Assembly (NCBI GenBank): GCA_027924645.1
Contig: BSBN01000781.1
Span: forward strand, 372,001-436,000
Direction: 5' to 3'
Source of the DNA: Cunninghamia lanceolata
Taxonomy: Eukaryota; Streptophyta; Pinopsida; Cupressales; Cupressaceae
Length of the DNA stretch: 64,000 nucleotides
Below are positions 23,336-35,400 of this stretch, one piece after another (positions within the stretch are counted from its first letter, which is position 1; every line of letters begins with the position of its first letter). Position numbers and translations under genes: made by a program. The notes under the pieces were generated by a model. That model worked only from the letters and a program-made list of their open reading frames with translations, was not told the origin of the DNA and made no database searches.

Positions 23336-24007
23336 TAGTCAAATCTTTCATCCAGAATTAGAGACCATTCACATTTAGTCAATTTTTCCATCATCCCTGA
23401 GACCATTCAGACCATCCACCTTTAGTTTTTCAGTCATCAAGTCATCTTCATCCATTTTCACATCATTATTTGGACTTTTAGAGATTTTTATCCTCTTAAG
23501 ACAATAGAGATTTCATTATCTATCATACATCTCAAAAATTATCCAGCTTTTATCATCTGTTTGGTTATCAGTCCAAAATCTAGATCACATCTCCTAGTTT
23601 ATCTTTGATTTGAGAAGTTGCCTCTCTTAGATCCATAGATAAATTAGCATCTTTCAAACTAGTGACTTATCTAGCTTAGGAGAGTGACTTCTCTTGAGTT
23701 GGTAAAACTCACTACCCCCATGTTGTCTCTCCTTGAGTTCATTAGTCTATCTCTTGGAGGATAATCACAATCCCAATCATATCAACAATTGATCTAGATT
23801 TTGTCTTTTACCAAAACACTCAATCAAAAAATCATCCTAAGAGTCTCAATCTTGTAACAAAAGTATAAAAAACACTCCATCCATCATCCATCTTAATCAT
23901 ATCAAGGCTGAAATAGCATATGCCTCTTACTAGGTATCAACATAGATTAGCCATGGAAGCCAATCAAAACAATCTCAAGATAACTCCAACACACCCATAG
24001 ATGCAAC
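23336..24007. other. Non-coding DNA of the outer element
   Basis: AT-rich sequence with many repeated short words (ATCATC, TTAGTC). No gene or clear repeat is seen. Confidence 0.4.
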
Positions 24008-24358
24008 ACAATTCACCACGGGTATGAACCCTCATGTCTTTCTTTTGAAAGGTACATAGTAGGTCCTTCCTCATCTAATGAATTTGGACAACAATCACAA
24101 GAAGTGTCACAAGACCATACTGAAGAGTTACAAAATCCTGATATTCTAGACACTATAGATAGGCTCTTAGCATCTAATCCTAATATATTCTTTCTTCTCC
24201 TTTCCAAGAAATGAGCTAAGTTGGCTAGTGATTTTGACACATCAACTATCAAAGAGAAAGACCCAATAAATGACACCATTACTACTTTGGGAGGACCTCA
24301 TCCTTCTTCTAGTCAAACCATATCTACCATAGCACCCACACATAATGTTCCTCTATAA
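24008..24358 (+). pseudogene. Possible coding remnant, unrecognised
   Basis: One plus-strand frame reads coding-like over about 115 codons: hydrophilic, Gln/Glu/Ser-rich (SNEFGQQSQEVSQDHTEELQ) followed by an LLASNPN segment, with a single TGA at about 24214. It ends TAA at 24356-24358, 20 bp before the LTR-end copy at 24379. It could be part of a gag-like protein of the outer element. There is no recognisable domain, and the antisense ORF at 24013-24279 is its shadow. Confidence 0.35.
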
Positions 24359-24378
24359 CCAATCACCAATCAATTTGT

Positions 24379-24545
24379 CAATCCACATATCAATACACTA
24401 AGGAATAAATATTGTAGTGTGGTAACTTGCATTATTGTTTTCTTTCGATTTCATTATTTATTATTGCGATTATTTCTTGAGTTATGTAGACATTGGAATA
24501 GGGTCTCTTTTGTTCTTGTTTGCATTCTAATTTCTAGCATATACA
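24379..24545 (+). repeat. Truncated copy of an LTR 3' end
   Basis: These 167 bp match 1066-1232, the last part of the LTR at 200-1232, and stop at the same GCATATACA end. It is probably the remains of the partner LTR after an internal deletion of its first 0.87 kb. Confidence 0.7.
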
Positions 24546-25319
24546 ATGTTCATATGTAAATGTCACTTATGCTTAAATGTTATATTTCATGTGTCTATCG
24601 GCATTGCGACTTTGGGCATACTTAGTATTTAATGTTCAAGTTGCATGCTTTCCTTGCTTGCTCCAATTCCTGACCTTGACGGTCACAAAAGGTTCTAAGT
24701 GTGTCAGGCAGTGGACTTTGGAGAGGTTCTTGTTCACTTGCAAGGTTGCATGTGGTAGCAATATGCTCTGATCCCTGATCTTGATAGTTTCAAAGAACTA
24801 AGTGTTTTGAGATCATGATAGTGGGGAGGTTCCTATTCTTTTGCTAGTTTGAAGGTGACCAAGAAAAAACCTGATTGCTGGCCCTTCATTCAAATTTTAG
24901 AGTTTCAGAGTTTCTCATTCCTTCATTCTGGCATGCCATTTCCCTGAACTCCTACAAAATACACTAAAATTTCAGATTTTCAAACTTGTGTCCACCAACA
25001 TACCTTGCGAAGTTTCAAAGTGTTTTTTTCCTGCTTCCCATTTTGGCATGTGAAATCACAAAACTCCTCCATGTTTGATAAAATGATTCCACCTACCTCC
25101 CTGCATGAACTAGGACCATTAATGGCTTTAGATGGATGTGATTAAGAGGATGAAGACTCCCATACTCCTCTAGGTACCAATGGACCCCCTCAAGGACTCA
25201 AAGGTATGGAAAAATCACTCGAGTGTACATGGTTTCAAATGTGAGCCATGTGAAAATGATGTGAACAAGTATGGGCAGCCATTTTTCATTTGCGAAAAAT
25301 ATACATCCTTCTTACATGT
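24546..25319. other. No gene seen
   Basis: No coding block, repeat or LTR end is recognised. The frame 24577-24771 has no family features. Confidence 0.4.
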
Positions 25320-26565
25320 GGCTTGATGGCATGACAAGGGATATATAATGTATTTTGCACTCATTTTTGAAGATGAGAAAAGCTAAAAGGCATAAAAATA
25401 ATGAGAAAATGAAAGCAAATACAAGATTATACCTTCACAACCTTGAAGCTTCCTCACTCCTTGATAAGGTGGAAGAAGATGCACCCAATCTCCTTATCTT
25501 TACCCAAATGAACTAATGGAATGTGGAATAATCTCAATTGAAACACAAATTCAACATAACCTAGCTATGAAAAAGGAGATTCTAGGGATATTTTGGCACG
25601 ATATACTTTCTCTAAACTTGGATGTCAAATGGCTTGTGGAGGCTTGTATTTATAGGCAAATTTGGCGGGAGATTGATCCAACGGTAGAGATTAAAAGTTG
25701 AGATCAATGGATGAGATGAGAGGATGAGATCAAGGGCTAAGATCTCATAAACAACAATGGAGGGCTAGGAATAAAAATGAATTTAAAATTTATTTTTGGG
25801 GAAGGCTTTGCATTAAATGTGATGAGGACACATGAGGAAATAAAAAATTATTTCCTTGGGAGGATGTGGAATTTTAAATTCCATTTTCTGTGGAAATGTG
25901 AGGGACATGTGACACATGGGCAATTTTAGAACTCACATGTGTGAGCTCATGGCATAGAGAAGAGCTTAGCTTGGAAATAGTAAGGTGAGGTGGAAGGGTC
26001 ATGTGACCCATTAGATTATTTTGGAATTTTTAATTTGTGGGTTGTGGGAGAATGAGTTAATGATGCTTTGACCAAGTTAATCAGGGTGATTAACTTGATT
26101 AATATGGTTGGAAAAAATTAGTGAATGGGCTAAACAAGATTTAGGATTAATTAAATAATGATTTATTTAATTAATCCACGTCTAGGGGCTAGGTAGGATA
26201 GGATAGCTAATTAAATATTGGCTATTTAAACAACTAGGTTAGGTGTAGGTTGCTTAGTAGGGTAGATTAATTAGATAAGTGTGATTTATCTAATTAATCA
26301 GGTTTAGGAAAATGGACAAATTAATTAAATAAATATTTATCATATTTATTTAATTAATTGGGATGATGTTAGTAAGGCATGATGCTAAATTGTTTTAATT
26401 AATTCAATTTTAAGGGTAAATTGATGAAGAATGTATGGATGATCCATGAGTAAGTTAGGATAATTAATTAAATAAAAATTTAATTAATTAAATGGACATG
26501 AAATTAGTGACGTGGATGATGGTCTAAGGGTGGTTGAAGGGTTAAGACATTTTTAGGTGTCTACA
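25320..26565 (-). mobile_element. 3' LTR of a minus-strand TGTAGACACC element
   Basis: On the minus strand it starts TGTAGACACCTAAAAATG at 26565, directly after a polypurine tract. A TATA box (CTATAAATAC) lies at 25655-25646. U3 holds AT palindromes (TTAATTAA at about 26150-26490) like those in the LTR at 200-1232. The lower-coordinate end is approximate, because no partner LTR is in the window. Confidence 0.65.
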
Positions 26566-26578
26566 TTTGCCCCTCTTT
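26566..26578 (-). promoter_or_regulatory. Polypurine tract
   Basis: AAAGAGGGGCAAA on the minus strand lies immediately upstream of TGTAGACACC. The equivalent at 52004-52016 is AAAGAAGGGTAAA. It primes plus-strand DNA synthesis. Confidence 0.75.
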
Positions 26579-27157
26579 GATGTGGCATCATGACCTAATA
26601 GGGAAATGGCATCAAGTCAAAGACTTTTGTCCTAGCCACTAGGAAGGAGTGAAACAGATGAGGGATGCCCCCTTGAGAGGTCAGGTGAAAAAAAATATTA
26701 TTTTTTGGGTGAACTCTCGAAAGGAGGAAATAGTGGTGGAAAACGGGTAGAGGATGGAGAATTAGCTAGATAGGAAGAAAAATAGATGAAAAAGGTTACA
26801 TTTTGTGTCTTGGGGAGAGAAAAAGGTGCATGGGGTATGCCATGGTGGCTATATAGCAAGTGTGGGCCCAAAGTGCCACATTTTCACACTCTAAGCTTAT
26901 TGGATGAGAGAAGAGGATATGGAGACATGGTGCAACCTACGTTCCTATGATCCTGACACCGATCTAAGAGGGTGCTTGACTACGACCGATCAACAAAGGT
27001 GGACCCACAAGTATGTTGGTCAACCCTACTTTGTGATTTCAAATTTTTGGCTAGCTTACAAGCACGATAAATGGGTAGTTAGGTAGATTGGCACCATCAC
27101 ACAGCCATGTATCGCCATTAGGAAGTAGATTAGTGCGATCCTCTGGATTAGCACCAG
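26579..27157 (-). other. 3' internal DNA of the minus-strand element
   Basis: The first 150 bp resemble 52017-52140 (for example CCCCCTTGAGAGG against CCCCCTCGAGAGG), confirming the same family. No coding block is recognised. Confidence 0.5.
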
Positions 27158-27372
27158 GGGCAAAAGGGATTTTTTGGATGGTTTAGTGCCATTTGTCCAT
27201 GGTTTAGCACTAATCTCTTGTTTAGCACCATGGGTAAAAAGATAGTTTTGGATGGTTTAGCACCATTCATCTAGGGTTTAGCGCTAAGCTCTTGTTTAGT
27301 GCCAAAGTTGGGGTTTTCTTGGTTTAGCACTATCCACTAGCACTTTACTGCTAAGTTCTTGTTTAGCGCTAT
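27158..27372. repeat. GTTTAGCRCTA tandem repeat
   Basis: About three units of 65-79 bp each contain the phrase GGTTTAGCACCA two or three times together with CTCTTGTTTAGCGCTA. The array stops abruptly at 27373, where copia sequence begins. Confidence 0.75.
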
Positions 27373-27932
27373 AAGGAAAAGCAATCTAAGTTGGATCCAA
27401 AGGATAAAAAGTGTACATTCATTGGATATGGTGATAATTTCAAAGGTTATAAGCTTTGGAATTCACTAACCCGTAATATTATCTTTTCTAGAGATGTTAT
27501 TTTTAGGGAACTTAGAGTTATTTTTGAACCTAAGAAGCCAAAAGAAAAAGAAGAAAAGGTAAAGAAGGTGTGCTTTGATTTGGAGAAAAAAGATGCACCT
27601 CAGGAAGAACAAACTGATGGATTGGGGGGTGAAGAAGAAGAAGAAGATTCGAGTAGTTCTAATGAAGATGAGTATGTTGTTACAAAAGAAGTTGGTGCAG
27701 ATGATCATGTAGAAGAATGAGTAGAGTCTCTTACTCCACCTTTGAGGAGATCCACAAAATAATAAAATCTAGTTGACAGGTATAGCCCACCAGATTTCTA
27801 TTGTGCATATGCTTTATTGAGTACTAACGATGAGTGTAGATCCTACAAGGAAGCTATTTCTGCAGATGATAGCGAGTCTTGGTAATTAGCCATGCATGAG
27901 GAGATAATGGATTTAGAATCTTGTAACACCTG
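27373..27932 (+). pseudogene. pol: Copia copy 1: integrase C-terminal end, truncated
   Basis: The sequence matches 39826-40380 of copia copy 2. It encodes the integrase end and linker (KKCTFIGYG, then a Lys/Glu-rich stretch with EEEEEDSSSSNEDE) up to DSESW*LAMHEEIMDLESCNTW near the start of RT. Everything upstream of 27373 (gag, protease, integrase core, 5' LTR) is missing and replaced by the minus-strand element. Stops occur at 27718-27720 and further downstream. Element A is inserted at 27938. Confidence 0.85.
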
Positions 27933-27937
27933 GGATA
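27933..27937. repeat. Target-site duplication of element A, left
   Basis: GGATA, against GGATC at 35396-35400. The copia frame (TWD-L) joins across the insertion, so the original was probably GGATC with one change on the left. Confidence 0.75.
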
Positions 27938-29076
27938 TGTTGGAAAGAGATACTACAAGGCATGTCATGTGTTTTCATTGATGGAAACTAAGTCCATTCC
28001 ACACAACTGCAGTGCAGTATCAGATCATACTAGAAGTCAGTTCCAAGATTTATCAAGTCTGGATAGACAGGAACAAGGTATATGGCAGAGTTCCATATTT
28101 TGGTCAGTGGATCTCTCTAGTTAATCATTGTGTGTTGCAAATCTGAGGGAGTGTAGAGGAATGTCAGGATAATCTAAATCCAAGATTTCAGCCTCTGGTG
28201 ATAAAGGGATTAAAAGTTATGAGCATTTGAGTACCGGGTCCTAATATGATAGAACAGTTCAATAAAGAACAGGGCGACTTGTGTTAGATCCTTGTGTAGA
28301 TCTAGTAGAAGTGTTTTGGTGAGTTGCGTATGGAATATAATGTTAGTGGTTGACATGTATGGTGACTTGCAAGTGTTATTTCTGGCACGTATCAATATTG
28401 GTGTATGATTTCAGTCGATAGAACATAGTACTTGTATTGTTTGTTAAGTTCTTCATAAGGTCGATAGAAAAGTGATTGAATTTCTTGAGATGGATATATA
28501 TATAGTCGATGGATTTGAGTGTATTGTACTGTTATGTTGTGAGAATATGGAGAAGTGTGAAAAGAGTAGATAAGAAGTGTGAAAGACAAGAGATCTAAGG
28601 TCTGGATTATGGTAGAGCAGTAAATAGGGCAGAGTGAAGATGAAGTGTGTAAGATTAGTATTTTGTGCTTAACCAAAACTGAATTCTTGCATTGGCAAAT
28701 GCTATTCATCAGTTCAAACAAGCTGTAATCCTTTTGTAATCATTCTTGTAGGTAGTGAGCCTCTTTTGAGTAGTGAGCTCTGGGCAGTGAGCCTGAAGGC
28801 ACGTGCCTTCCCTTTTGTAATACTTTTAACAGAGTATAATCTTTGTGGGTTAACCCCCACCATGGTTTTTCCCTTAATCAAGTTTCCACATTAAAAATCT
28901 TGGTGTCAAGTGTGTTATTTGAATTTTTGCTCATGTGTTTTTGATTCTTTCTTTTCATGGTTGTATCATTAATTAGTTAAGAAGTGGTAAAGAAGAATTA
29001 ACTACAACAAGCATTAAAGTTTTAAGACAAATGATTCACCCCCGCCCCCTCTCAGTTGTCTACCCTAATTCCAACA
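27938..29076 (+). repeat. Element A 5' LTR
   Basis: It starts TGTTGGAAAGAGA and ends AATTCCAACA. It contains TTGTCATTGATGG? -type sequence (TTTTCATTGATGG here), an AT-rich TATA candidate at about 28494-28502 and four AGTGAGC units at about 28752-28802. It is colinear with 34272-35395. Confidence 0.9.
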
Positions 29077-29077
29077 A

Positions 29078-29090
29078 TTAGTATCAGAGC
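29078..29090 (+). promoter_or_regulatory. Element A primer-binding site
   Basis: TTAGTATCAGAGC directly follows the LTR. It differs by one base from the usual TTGGTATCAGAGC seen in element B at 41401-41413. Confidence 0.8.
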
Positions 29091-29144
29091 AAAGGTCCTT
29101 GAAAGAAGCCTAATAGGTTGAGGAAGATCTGGGAAGGTATTACA

Positions 29145-30356
29145 ATGGATTCATACAATCTCAAAGAACAACTTCAACTTGCTTTAGATGATCTTGACCA
29201 GTCTAGAGCAGAAGTTAAAGAACTACAAGAAAATCTTAAAGATGTTGAAGACCGCATTGAAATCCTAAAAGAAAAATTGAGTAAATCTAATGGGAAGAGA
29301 AAGAAGCTACTTCTTCAAGTAGTAAAACAGAATAAGGACAATGACATGGATAAGGCCTTGAAAGAGAAGACAAAGGAATGTGAGAAGTCAGCAAAAGAAG
29401 TTGTGGTTCTAAAATATGAAATGGAATTTAGGGTGATGAGGCTAACCAAGGATATTGAAGAAAGAAAGAAGACTGAAGAAAAAATGAATCAATCTCTGAA
29501 AGAAAGAACTAAAGAATGCTACAGATTGGACATAATAATTGGCCATCTAGAGTCTAAGCTACAAGAAATCAGGGAAAATGAAGAAGAACTTGAGAGACAA
29601 ATTGTTATCCTCAAACATGACATAGAAGTTGCAAATGAATACAAGAAGTTCAAGATAAGCTCAGCTAAACTTCAAGTGTTGCTTGAGAGTCAGAAGAAGG
29701 CTAATGATAAGCATGGTCTTGGATATAAGAAAGGTGAAAGCTCCAGACCCAGATAAAGAAGTTCTCAATCAAGGAATAGGAGAAATAGACCTAGAAGACC
29801 TCTGGTAAGACAACCTAATGCTCAAAGGTATCTATCTTTCAAGTGAAATTGTTTCAAGTGCAATAAATTTGGTCATAGAGCTACTCAATGCAGAAGTAGA
29901 GTGAATCAAAATAGTCCATCTTTCTCCAGTCAATGCTTTAATTGTAAGAGGTATGGTCATAGATTTAATGAATGCAGAAGTATGAAAATGAATAACTCAA
30001 TCAATAGAGGAAATGGTAATCCTATCAATGGAAAATGCTTTGCATGCAATCGATTTGGACATATGGCTAATTAGTGCAAATCAAGAGGAAATCAATCAAA
30101 TGGGCAAAGAAACGTTGTGTGCTTTAATTATAACTGATCTGGTCATTTTACAAAATTCTGCAGAAACAAGAATAATGAAACAAGAGGTCTGGTAAACAAA
30201 AAACTAGATGAGTAGAGACAAGACAAAGGCAAGGGCAAAATTGATGTGAATGAGATCAAGAATGAAATGAGAAATAAATGGGTCAAGAAAAGTGTTATGA
30301 ACAATAGTAATGGGTCTACACCAGAATCTGGTGCTGACAGTTCCTTAAAGAATTGA
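29145..30356 (+). pseudogene. Element A ORF1: coiled coil plus four CCHC knuckles (gag-like)
   Basis: This is a single frame of 403 codons from MDSYNLKEQLQ, chosen as start because element B begins MDMYGMREQLQ at the same place. Codons 1-200 form a charged heptad-rich coiled coil. Codons 235-340 hold four CCHC zinc knuckles at 29850-29891, 29934-29975, 30036-30077 and 30120-30161. Knuckles 1 and 2 are intact (CFKCNKFGHRATQC, CFNCKRYGHRFNEC). Knuckle 3 has a stop beside its last Cys, and knuckle 4 has its second Cys replaced by Tyr and a stop. The frame has five in-frame stops and no frameshift. By layout it is a gag nucleocapsid protein binding the element RNA. No capsid domain of a named family is recognised. 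Confidence 0.8.
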
Positions 30357-30783
30357 ATTAGGAGCTCTAGCTCAGAGGGAGAAGCATTAAAAATCAAATT
30401 CCCCTAGCCAGTAAGTAGGTGCCTAAATCTGGCATGATGAGAAAAAATAATTTGGATTATTACAGATCATTTGATAGGATTTTCAGAAGAAAAGAATTGG
30501 ATATAACGATTTACGGAGCAATTGAAGGTCGACTGTATGCAGAAATAATGTAATCAGATGTGTTAGGGTAGAGCATTTATTACAAAAGTAAATTAGGTTT
30601 TGTGGAATATAAAAAGATCATTCACTCTTCATTTGAATCACTTCGCATTTAAAGAGAGTAGGAAGAATAGCGTCTGAGCAGAGATTTCAAGGATTTGAAG
30701 TGCGAGCGGTGAATTTGCCCGCCAACCCTAATTTCGTGAAAAAGGTATTTATATGTGAAGCTTTGAACCTGTAATCTTTTGCA
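30357..30783 (+). other. Spacer between ORF1 and ORF2 of element A
   Basis: Non-coding. Element B has a matching spacer at 42642-43297. In an autonomous copia element the pol gene would follow gag here; no pol fragment is visible. Confidence 0.6.
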
Positions 30784-33700
30784 ATGGCTACACCTTTGGT
30801 TGTTGATATTACTAAAAGGCCTCAACCCAAATTTAAAAAGCATCCACACAAATCAGTAGACGTCAACCCTTTAGGTACATTTTCAAGTGTCTCATATGGT
30901 GTGTTGCATGTTGAAGATATTATGGTCTATATTCATGTGAACATAGATGAATTTGGGGACTCAAGGTATGTAGATTTATTTGAGAGTCATCTCAGGGATG
31001 AAAATCATGACCTTTGATGAAGATCAAGATGAGTGGGTCCAGTATGTTTTAAACTGAATGCATGATGAGTTTTTGTGGCTATTGAAACCATTCAAAATTA
31101 CAAAGGATGCTATCAGGATTGTGACTGGGTTGAATTCAACAGGTGGTTTACCCATCCTAAAATCCATGAAGAACCAAACTGTAACAGATGCAACCGGTGA
31201 AAAATTCAACAAAAGGGCAATGACTATCAATGATATTATTGATCCGGATGTTAAGTTTGCATCAATGGTAATTGGCTACAAAATTTATCATTCCATCAAG
31301 GAGAACTCTATCTCTGGAATGGCCATATATGCTGCATACAGAATGTTAAAGGAAAATACAAATTATGACTTGTGTGAATTACTGCAAAACCAACTAATTG
31401 AGAACTTGAACAAAATCAAGAAAGATAAGAAAAACACCTTTAAATATGGTACATTGGTTCTATGATTATTTTTCTACTTTATGAATGAGGTACCTGGAGT
31501 AAAAGGTGTACACTGGACTAATGAGGAGCCAGTTGCTATTCAGATTAGAGATCATCTATGCAGCATTGGTGACTATAAAGCACAAAAAACTGCAATATGG
31601 GGATACTTCAAGAACTTTTAGAATATGATGCATTCTAGAGAAAGAATCCCTAAATCGATTGTTGAGAAGTACAAGAATGAAATATGTTTTATGGTGGACA
31701 CTGATTAGTGCTTAATAGAAGCAGTAGAACCTAGAACTGTTTGGATCATGCCCATGGGATATGAGGTAGATGGAAAAATCTTGAATATGTATGCTCAACA
31801 CCTTTTGAGCAAGCCAAAAGACACAACAGTTGAAAGATTTGGGACATATGAGGAGCTAAGTACAAAACTGCATGTTGAGATCAGAAAACCTGAAACCACA
31901 AGGAAAGTAAGAAAATAAGTTGAGCAGTTAGCTAAGAATTTAGGCCTCACAAAGGAAGTTGTGAAGCAATTCAGGGAAATAACTGAAAAGGTAGAGAAGG
32001 AGAAGTAGGATAAGAAATAAGGAAGTGCTTCGGTAGAATCCTCCTCTACATCAAGAACTACTAGAATCTCTACTGCTGCCCCTATTTTCCCAAAACCTGC
32101 AAATCCTGAGAAACAAGAAGGAAAATCATCCAGAAAAGAAGGGAAAAGAGTGAAAACTAAGGCCACCTAGACATACAAAAGCATGGAAAATGATGAAGAA
32201 GAAACTGATTTTGATATTCAAGGAGTTGAAGACCTCAGGTACAAATACAGCCAAGGTAACTAAAGAAAAATCCTCCAGAAGCAAAAGGGCAAGCAAGAGG
32301 CAAAAGACTGAAATATTTGTTGAAAAGTCTACTCTCTCTGTGGATGACATCATCAAATCAGTGACTATAGATGGAAATTTAAGGCTAATGACTGAATTCT
32401 TTGATTATTATAGTGATACTAATAAGAGGGTCCTAGAAGAAGCCACTGTCAAATATATGAACATCTACAATAAGGCTTTGATTGAAATAACTTTTGAAAT
32501 TCCAAGAAGTCTTGTAGATATTTTGGAGTTAAGAAAAGAAAATGCTAAAGGTAAAGACCTTGAGATTAGGGAGTAGGTGTTGATAAATCTGTGCCCTCAG
32601 ATTACTCCAGATCAGATGAACATGATACTCAAGGAAGTAAAAGATGACTTCAGGAGCAAGAAGAGAATGAATAAACTCATGCTTGGTGAAACAAATGAGA
32701 TAGTCATAGATACTCAGGATATTCTCTTGAATGCATTGAAAAGACACAATCTTCCTATTGTTGAAGAAGAGACTAATGATGAAATTAACTCCTCAATTCC
32801 AGATGTTGAATAATTGAAGATCAATGAGCAACAAACCTATGTAGAGACACTAAGTCCTACTCAAGATGACTCTAAGAAGAACAAGGATCAGAAATTAAAA
32901 GAGGCTGAAGACAAAAAGGATACTCATGATGAAATAGATGGAGTTAACATAGAAACTAACATGAAAACAAAAATTCCCACTAAAGTTGACTCACTGCAAA
33001 AGGAAGAAGAAGTCAAGGGTAAGGAAGATAAAGCAGAAGAAGATGATGCAAATGTTGATGCACCCAAACAAAATAGTCTTGATACTAACACTGAGAAAAC
33101 TCAAGGAAAGGAAGGTGGTCTAGAAATTGTGCCAAAAGACACTACAGATGTAGTGAAGAGTTTCTTGAGTAAAGAAATACTAGAGTTTGATGAACCAGAA
33201 CTGATTCAAGGACCAATCAACCTAGATACTCTCTCTCTGAACCAAATGATGAAGATAGCATCTTTCACACAAGCCAAGGCAAGATAAAAGATATTGAAAT
33301 CTCACATAGAGGACAGTGAACTGTTAGGCCTTGCATCTGATATATTGGAGAAGATAATGCCAACTTTCTAAAAGAATCCATTGGATGCTTCCTCTGGAAA
33401 TCTGAAGAGCCTTGTAAATTTTGTAAGTACACACTTTGAGTCCTTTGAGAAGTCTGCATAGATTAAAGTTTGGAATGAATTTATGGATAAGAGATTTAGT
33501 GAGCTAAAGGGCCTAATAGGAAATGATAGAAAGGTACTTGATATCAGTACAAAGAGTATTCAAAATGCTCTTAATAACAGAGGTGATGTATACAAATTTT
33601 GTCTATCTTGGCCCAAAGTTATTAAGGTTATTGAGAAGAAGATAAAGGAGCGGGAACAAAGATTGTTGAATCTATCTCAAAATTTTGATCTTCTAATAGT

Positions 33701-34019
33701 TTCTCCTATAAGTTAGGAATGTCAAGCAATCAACTTGACTGATGAAATAAAGAAACTTGCTAAAGAAAAGAGCAATATTGTGGAGAGAATGTGTGATCTT
33801 CGGGGATTGATTGCCCCCAAGTTAGAAACAATTTTTACTGCTTTATCAGAAGCTCAAGTTGTAGTCTGGATAGGTGACCCTTTAGATCTGAAGAAAGCAA
33901 AAACATAGGCATTCCTACTAAGTGGGCACATCTCAATTTTGGATGACATGAAAAGAAGTTGGGCCTCTGAACTTGTGTAGTTGAAAAATAGTTTTGCAGA
34001 TATTCTCAAGTTCATCTAA
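30784..34019 (+). pseudogene. Element A ORF2: long conserved protein of unknown function
   Basis: It starts at ATG 30784 (MATPLVVDITKRPQPKFKKH), matching MATLNIVKITDRLHPKFRKH in element B, and ends at TAA 34017-34019 after ADILKFI. The ancestral length is about 1,050 codons. The N-terminal 400 residues look globular (PLGTFSS, GVLHVED, FKITKDAIRIVTGLNS, GYFKNF, WIMPMGYEVD). A Lys/Ser-rich linker follows, then DDIIKSVTIDGNLR, an acidic stretch, and a C-terminal part with KEI-EFDEPELIQGP and AFLLSGHISILD. Relative to B, a short segment near 31010 is deleted. There are more than ten stops and at least two frameshifts. No RT, integrase, protease, envelope or transmembrane signature is seen. The function is unknown. 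Confidence 0.7.
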
Positions 34020-34271
34020 ATATAATACATGGATTATTTGTACATATGTGGCCTTGTATATAGATTTCTTGCGTAAATTTTGGTTTGCAGATCCCATCCT
34101 TTGCCATTGATGTCAAAGGGGGAGTGAGAGACAATGAAAAATGAAAGAAAATGAAGAATCCATCAAAGGGGGAGCATTGGAAGAATATATAAGTGTACAC
34201 AGTAGGGGGAGTCAGTCATGACACTTAGTCATTTTTCACTAAGTGTTGCCATCAATGCCAAAGGGGGAGAT
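34020..34271 (+). promoter_or_regulatory. Element A polypurine tract region, repeated
   Basis: Purine runs of the AAGGGGGAG type occur four times (about 34117, 34157, 34204 and 34260). The last, AAAGGGGGAGA, is directly before the 3' LTR. Element B has the same series. Multiple tracts of this form are usual upstream of SIRE-type copia LTRs. Confidence 0.75.
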
Positions 34272-35395
34272 TTTTTGCAAGAGACACTACAAGGCATGTC
34301 ATGTGTTGTCATTGATGGAAAGTAAGTCCATTCCACACATCCGCAGTGTAGTATCAGATCATACCGAAAGTTAGTTCCAAGATTTGTCAAGTCTGGATAT
34401 ATAGGAACAAGGTATATGGTAGAGTTTAGTATTTTGGTCAGTGGATCTCTCCAGTTAATCATTGTGTGTTGTGAATCTGAGGGAGTGTAGAGGAATGTCA
34501 GGACAATCTAAATCCAGGATTTTAGCCTCCGGTGACAAAGGGATTAAAAGTTATGAGCATCTGAGTACTGAATCCTAATATGACAGAACAGTTCAGTAAA
34601 GAATAGGTTGACTTGTGTTAGATCATTGTGCAGATCTAGTAGAAGTATTTTGGTGAGTTATGTATGGGATATAATGTTAGTGGCTAACATGTATGGTGAC
34701 CTTCAAGTGTTATTTCTGGTACACATCAATATTGGTGTATGATTTCAGCCGATAGAACAGAGTACTTGTATTGTTTGTTAAGTTCTTCATAAGGCTAACA
34801 GAAAAGTGATTGAATTTCTTGAGGTATATATATATATATATAGTCGATGGATTTGAGTGTATTGTTGTGTTATGTTGTGAGAATATGGAGAAGTGTGAAA
34901 AGGGTGGATAAGAAGTGCAAAAGAGAAGAGATCTAAGGTCCGGATTATGGCAGAGTAGTAAACGGGGCAGAGTGAAGATGAAGTGTGTAAGATCAGTATT
35001 ATGTGCTTAACCGGAACTGAATTCTTGCATTGGTAGATGCTATTCATCAGTTCAAACAATCTGTAATCCTTTTGTAATCATTCTTGTAGGCAGTGAGCCT
35101 CTTTTGAACAGTGAGCCCAAAGGCATGTGCCTTCCCTTTTGTAATACTTTTAACAGAGTATAATCTTTGTGGGTTAACCCCCACCATAGTTTTTCCCTTA
35201 ACTGAGTTTCCACGTTAAAATTCTTGGTGTCAAGTGTTTTATTTGTGTTTCTGCTCATGTGTTATTGATTCTTGCTTTTCATGGTTATATCATTAATTAG
35301 TTAAGATGTGGTAAAGAAGAATTAACTACAACAAGCATTAAAGTTTTAAGACGACTGATTCACCCCCCCCTCAGTTGTCTGCCCTAATTCCAATA
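34272..35395 (+). repeat. Element A 3' LTR
   Basis: It is colinear with 27938-29076. The start reads TTTTTTGCAAGAGAC, so TGTTGG has been lost at the tip, and the end reads CCAATA. It carries a (TA)n run at 34824-34842 and two AGTGAGC units at about 35089-35116. Confidence 0.88.
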
Positions 35396-35400
35396 GGATC

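Larger units (their letters stand above)
27938..35395 (+). mobile_element. Element A: pol-less LTR retrotransposon with ORF1 and ORF2
   Basis: The element is 7,458 bp with LTRs of 1,139 and 1,124 bp. It has a Met-tRNA-type primer site and a polypurine tract, and a TSD of GGATA/GGATC. The interior holds ORF1 (coiled coil plus four zinc knuckles), about 0.43 kb of spacer, and a long ORF2. No protease, integrase, RT or RNase H motif is present anywhere between the LTRs. Element B (40539-47643) has the same plan. The LTR words, the primer site and the repeated AAGGGGGAG tracts resemble SIRE/Maximus copia elements, so it is probably a non-autonomous derivative of that lineage (inference). Confidence 0.9.

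Noticed and set aside
27466..27708. Phe-rich minus-strand ORF (also at 39914-40213)
   Set aside because: It is antisense to the Glu/Lys-rich linker of the copia integrase.
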